Shown one piece after another: positions 61,152 to 64,000 of a stretch of 64,000 nt of DNA. The position numbers and the translations under genes were made by a program. Source of the stretch: an uncultured Collinsella sp. (lineage in GTDB: Bacteria; Actinomycetota; Coriobacteriia; Coriobacteriales; Coriobacteriaceae). The stretch covers positions 1 to 64,000 of the forward strand of contig CAAESW010000009.1 in assembly GCA_900758845.1 (NCBI GenBank). Direction: 5' to 3'. Numbering within the stretch: position 1 is the stretch's first letter; the number at the start of each line of letters is the position of its first letter. The notes under the pieces were generated by a model. It was not told where the DNA came from. It worked only from the letters and a program-made list of their open reading frames with translations, and did no database searches.

Positions 61152-61829
61152 TCACTCAAAATCTTCTTGGCCCAGATCGACATACAAACCGCGCTTGCGA
61201 ATGTAGCCGAGCACGGACTCGCTCGTAAGATAGCGCACGCTCATACCGCGGGCAACTCGCTTACGAATGTTCGTCGAGCTGATCGCCAGCGCCGGAATCT
61301 GAATATAGCGCACGTCGAACGGCAGCCCCGACTCTTTGATTCGGGCACGCGCCGTATCGATATCAAAGCCCGGTCGTGTCGCCGCAATAAAGGTAGCAAG
61401 CTCAGCGATTCGTTCGGCATCATGCCAAGTCACAATATCGATAATCGCGTCGGCGCCCGTAATAAAGTAGAGCTTTACCTGCGGCGGGTAAAAGTCGCGA
61501 AGGGCATGAAGCGTATCGGCCGTATAGGTTACACCCGGACGGTCGATCTCGAACCGGCTCGCCAAAAAGGCCGGGTTCGCGGCGGTGGCGAGGACCGTCA
61601 TGGCATAACGGTCCTCGGCAGGCGTCACCGGCTTGTCAAGCTTAAAGGCAGGAGAGCCCGCCGGCATAAAGAGCACAGCGTCCAAGTCGAGCGACTCGCG
61701 CGCCTGCTCGGCAGTCACCAGGTGCCCGTAATGGATGGGATCAAAGGTGCCACCCATAATGCCGAGCCTAAACTCCTGCCCGTCCTCTAGAGGAAGCTCG
61801 GGCAAACCGATTCCACCGCGCAGCGACAT
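61152..61829 (-). CDS. nadD: Nicotinate-nucleotide adenylyltransferase
   Basis: Makes deamido-NAD from nicotinate mononucleotide and ATP. The motif GIMGGTFDPIHYGHL holds the (H/T)xGH nucleotide site, and ISSTNIRKRVARG is the second signature. The 225 residues include about 20 N-terminal residues before the core. The spacing to obgE is 3 bases. Confidence 0.96.
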   Translation of the reverse strand: MSLRGGIGLPELPLEDGQEFRLGIMGGTFDPIHYGHLVTAEQARESLDLDAVLFMPAGSPAFKLDKPVTPAEDRYAMTVLATAANPAFLASRFEIDRPGVTYTADTLHALRDFYPPQVKLYFITGADAIIDIVTWHDAERIAELATFIAATRPGFDIDTARARIKESGLPFDVRYIQIPALAISSTNIRKRVARGMSVRYLTSESVLGYIRKRGLYVDLGQEDFE

Positions 61830-61832
61830 GGC

Positions 61833-63311
<1,479 letters not shown>

Positions 63312-63314
63312 CTA

Positions 63315-63359
63315 CAAAAAAGAGGGAGACCCTTGAATCCTAAAACTCAAGTGCCTCCC
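63315..63359 (-). terminator. Terminator after rpmA
   Basis: 13-position stem GGGAGGCACTTGA/TCAAGGGTCTCCC with one mismatch, then CTCTTTTTT on the minus strand. It partly insulates obgE from rplU-rpmA. Confidence 0.88.
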
Positions 63360-63384
63360 ACATATGTGCTCTATGAAGGGTGAA

Positions 63385-63642
63385 TTACGCGTTCGCGAGC
63401 GGGCGTACGCTGACCCTGTGCTTGATACCCTTGTGGAACTCAACGGTACCGTCGACCAGCGCGAACAGCGTGTCGTCCTTACCACGGCCAACGTTCTCAC
63501 CCGGGTGGATGTGCGTGCCGTGCTGACGGACGAGAATCGTGCCCGTGGTTACCGTCTGGCCGGCATAGCGCTTCGTGCCAAGGCGCTGACCGCGGGAGTC
63601 ACGGCCATTACGGGAGGAACCGAGTCCTTTTTTGTGTGCCAT
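63385..63642 (-). CDS. rpmA: 50S ribosomal protein L27
   Basis: Peptidyl-transferase-centre-proximal protein of 85 residues: [40 protein letters not shown], and [17 protein letters not shown]. There is no Firmicutes-type cleaved N-terminal extension; the protein starts directly at the mature form. It follows rplU, the universal rplU-rpmA-obgE order. Confidence 0.97.
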   Translation of the reverse strand: MAHKKGLGSSRNGRDSRGQRLGTKRYAGQTVTTGTILVRQHGTHIHPGENVGRGKDDTLFALVDGTVEFHKGIKHRVSVRPLANA

Positions 63643-63675
63643 TGTGTATACCTACTCTTTCGTTACGAGTGTAAT

Positions 63676-64000
63676 CTACTCGGCGACGGGAGCCTCGGCA
63701 ACAGCCTCAGCCTCTGCCTTGACAGCCTTCTTGGCGCGGGAGGTAGCCTGAACCTTCACGATCTTCAGCTTGGTGAGCTGCTGACGGTGACCCTTCAGAC
63801 GACGATAGCGCTTGCGCTTGTGGAACTTGAAGACCAGCTGCTTCTCGCCCTTGAACTGCTCAACGATCTGAGCGGTAACCTTGGCCTTGGCCAGCTTGTC
63901 GGGATCGGTGACGATCTTCTTACCATCGTTGAGGAAGATAACCGGCAGGGTGACCTTGTCGCCCTCATTGCCCTCGATCTTCTCGACGGTGATGACATCG
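63676..64000 (-). CDS. rplU: 50S ribosomal protein L21, N-terminus outside window
   Basis: The visible 108 codons read VITVEKIEGNEGDKVTLPVI, then KFHKRKRYRRLKGHRQQLTK LKI (in part), the L21 signature region. An Ala/Glu-rich tail (KAEAEAVAEAPVAE) precedes the TAG at 63676. The start lies beyond base 64000. It is immediately upstream of rpmA. Confidence 0.95.
   Translation of the reverse strand, partial: DVITVEKIEGNEGDKVTLPVIFLNDGKKIVTDPDKLAKAKVTAQIVEQFKGEKQLVFKFHKRKRYRRLKGHRQQLTKLKIVKVQATSRAKKAVKAEAEAVAEAPVAE

Overview
The window is a gene-dense, high-GC stretch of a bacterial chromosome. It has many GTG and TTG starts, Shine-Dalgarno sites of the GGAGG/AAAGGA type, an actinobacterial integration host factor (mihF) beside pyrF and gmk-rpoZ, and AdhE-type fermentation. 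Together these point to Actinomycetota, class Coriobacteriia, most likely Collinsella or a close relative. That assignment rests on my reading of protein sequences, not on a database search. Almost everything is transcribed from the minus strand. Only four intact genes are on the plus strand: rpmB, adhE, an APH-fold kinase and dinB.

Layout in window order, which is the reverse of transcription for minus genes:
(1) 1-6.5 kb: pnp (cut by the window edge), rpsO, recO, era, dgkA, ybeY, phoH.
(2) 6.5-14.7 kb: mtaB, dnaJ, an unusual membrane-anchored DnaJ paralogue, hemW, dusB, lepA, rpsT.
(3) 14.7-21.4 kb: holA, comEC-comEA (DNA uptake), thiI, rpoZ, gmk, mihF.
(4) 21.6-27.1 kb: the pyrimidine operon pyrR-pyrB-pyrC-pyrK-pyrD-pyrF behind a leader with a PyrR-type attenuator.
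(5) 27.4-31.7 kb: plus-strand rpmB, a decayed RAYT/IS200-type transposase remnant, adhE and an APH-fold kinase.
(6) 31.7-42.1 kb: proS, ispG, rseP, dxr, cdsA, uppS, frr, pyrH, tsf, rpsB, the widely conserved translation/isoprenoid/envelope block.
(7) 42.1-48.8 kb: a Xer recombinase, trmFO, dprA, comM (yifB), yraN, rnhB, rplS.
(8) 48.9-56.6 kb: ppdK and its regulatory kinase/phosphatase gene, glyS, glyQ, lepB.
(9) 56.6-64 kb: trmD, rimM, khpA, rpsP, divergent dinB, then rsfS, yqeK, nadD, obgE, rpmA and rplU (cut by the window edge).

Most genes are housekeeping. The most interesting signal lies between genes. An 18-of-20 identical sequence, built from two TTTGGT direct repeats 11 bp apart, sits about 75 bp upstream of both DNA-uptake/processing operons: comEA-comEC, and yraN-comM-dprA-trmFO-xer. 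I see it nowhere else in the window, and it looks like the binding site of a competence regulator. Other points worth checking are a DnaJ whose C-terminal half is replaced by membrane helices, a Xer recombinase whose best start is an AUA codon overlapping the trmFO stop, an RseP with a winged-helix-like insertion, a DXR lacking a conserved histidine, an adhE promoter with nested palindromes, and short-repeat clusters upstream of ppdK.

Intergenic signals are readable in many places. Strong minus-strand terminators follow rpsO, rpsT, proS, tsf, rnhB, rplS, rpmA and rsfS. Several promoters are of the extended -10 type (TGC followed by TANNNT), including those of rpsT, mihF, rpmB, adhE and rpsB. 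I found no tRNA, rRNA, CRISPR array, prophage or intact insertion sequence.
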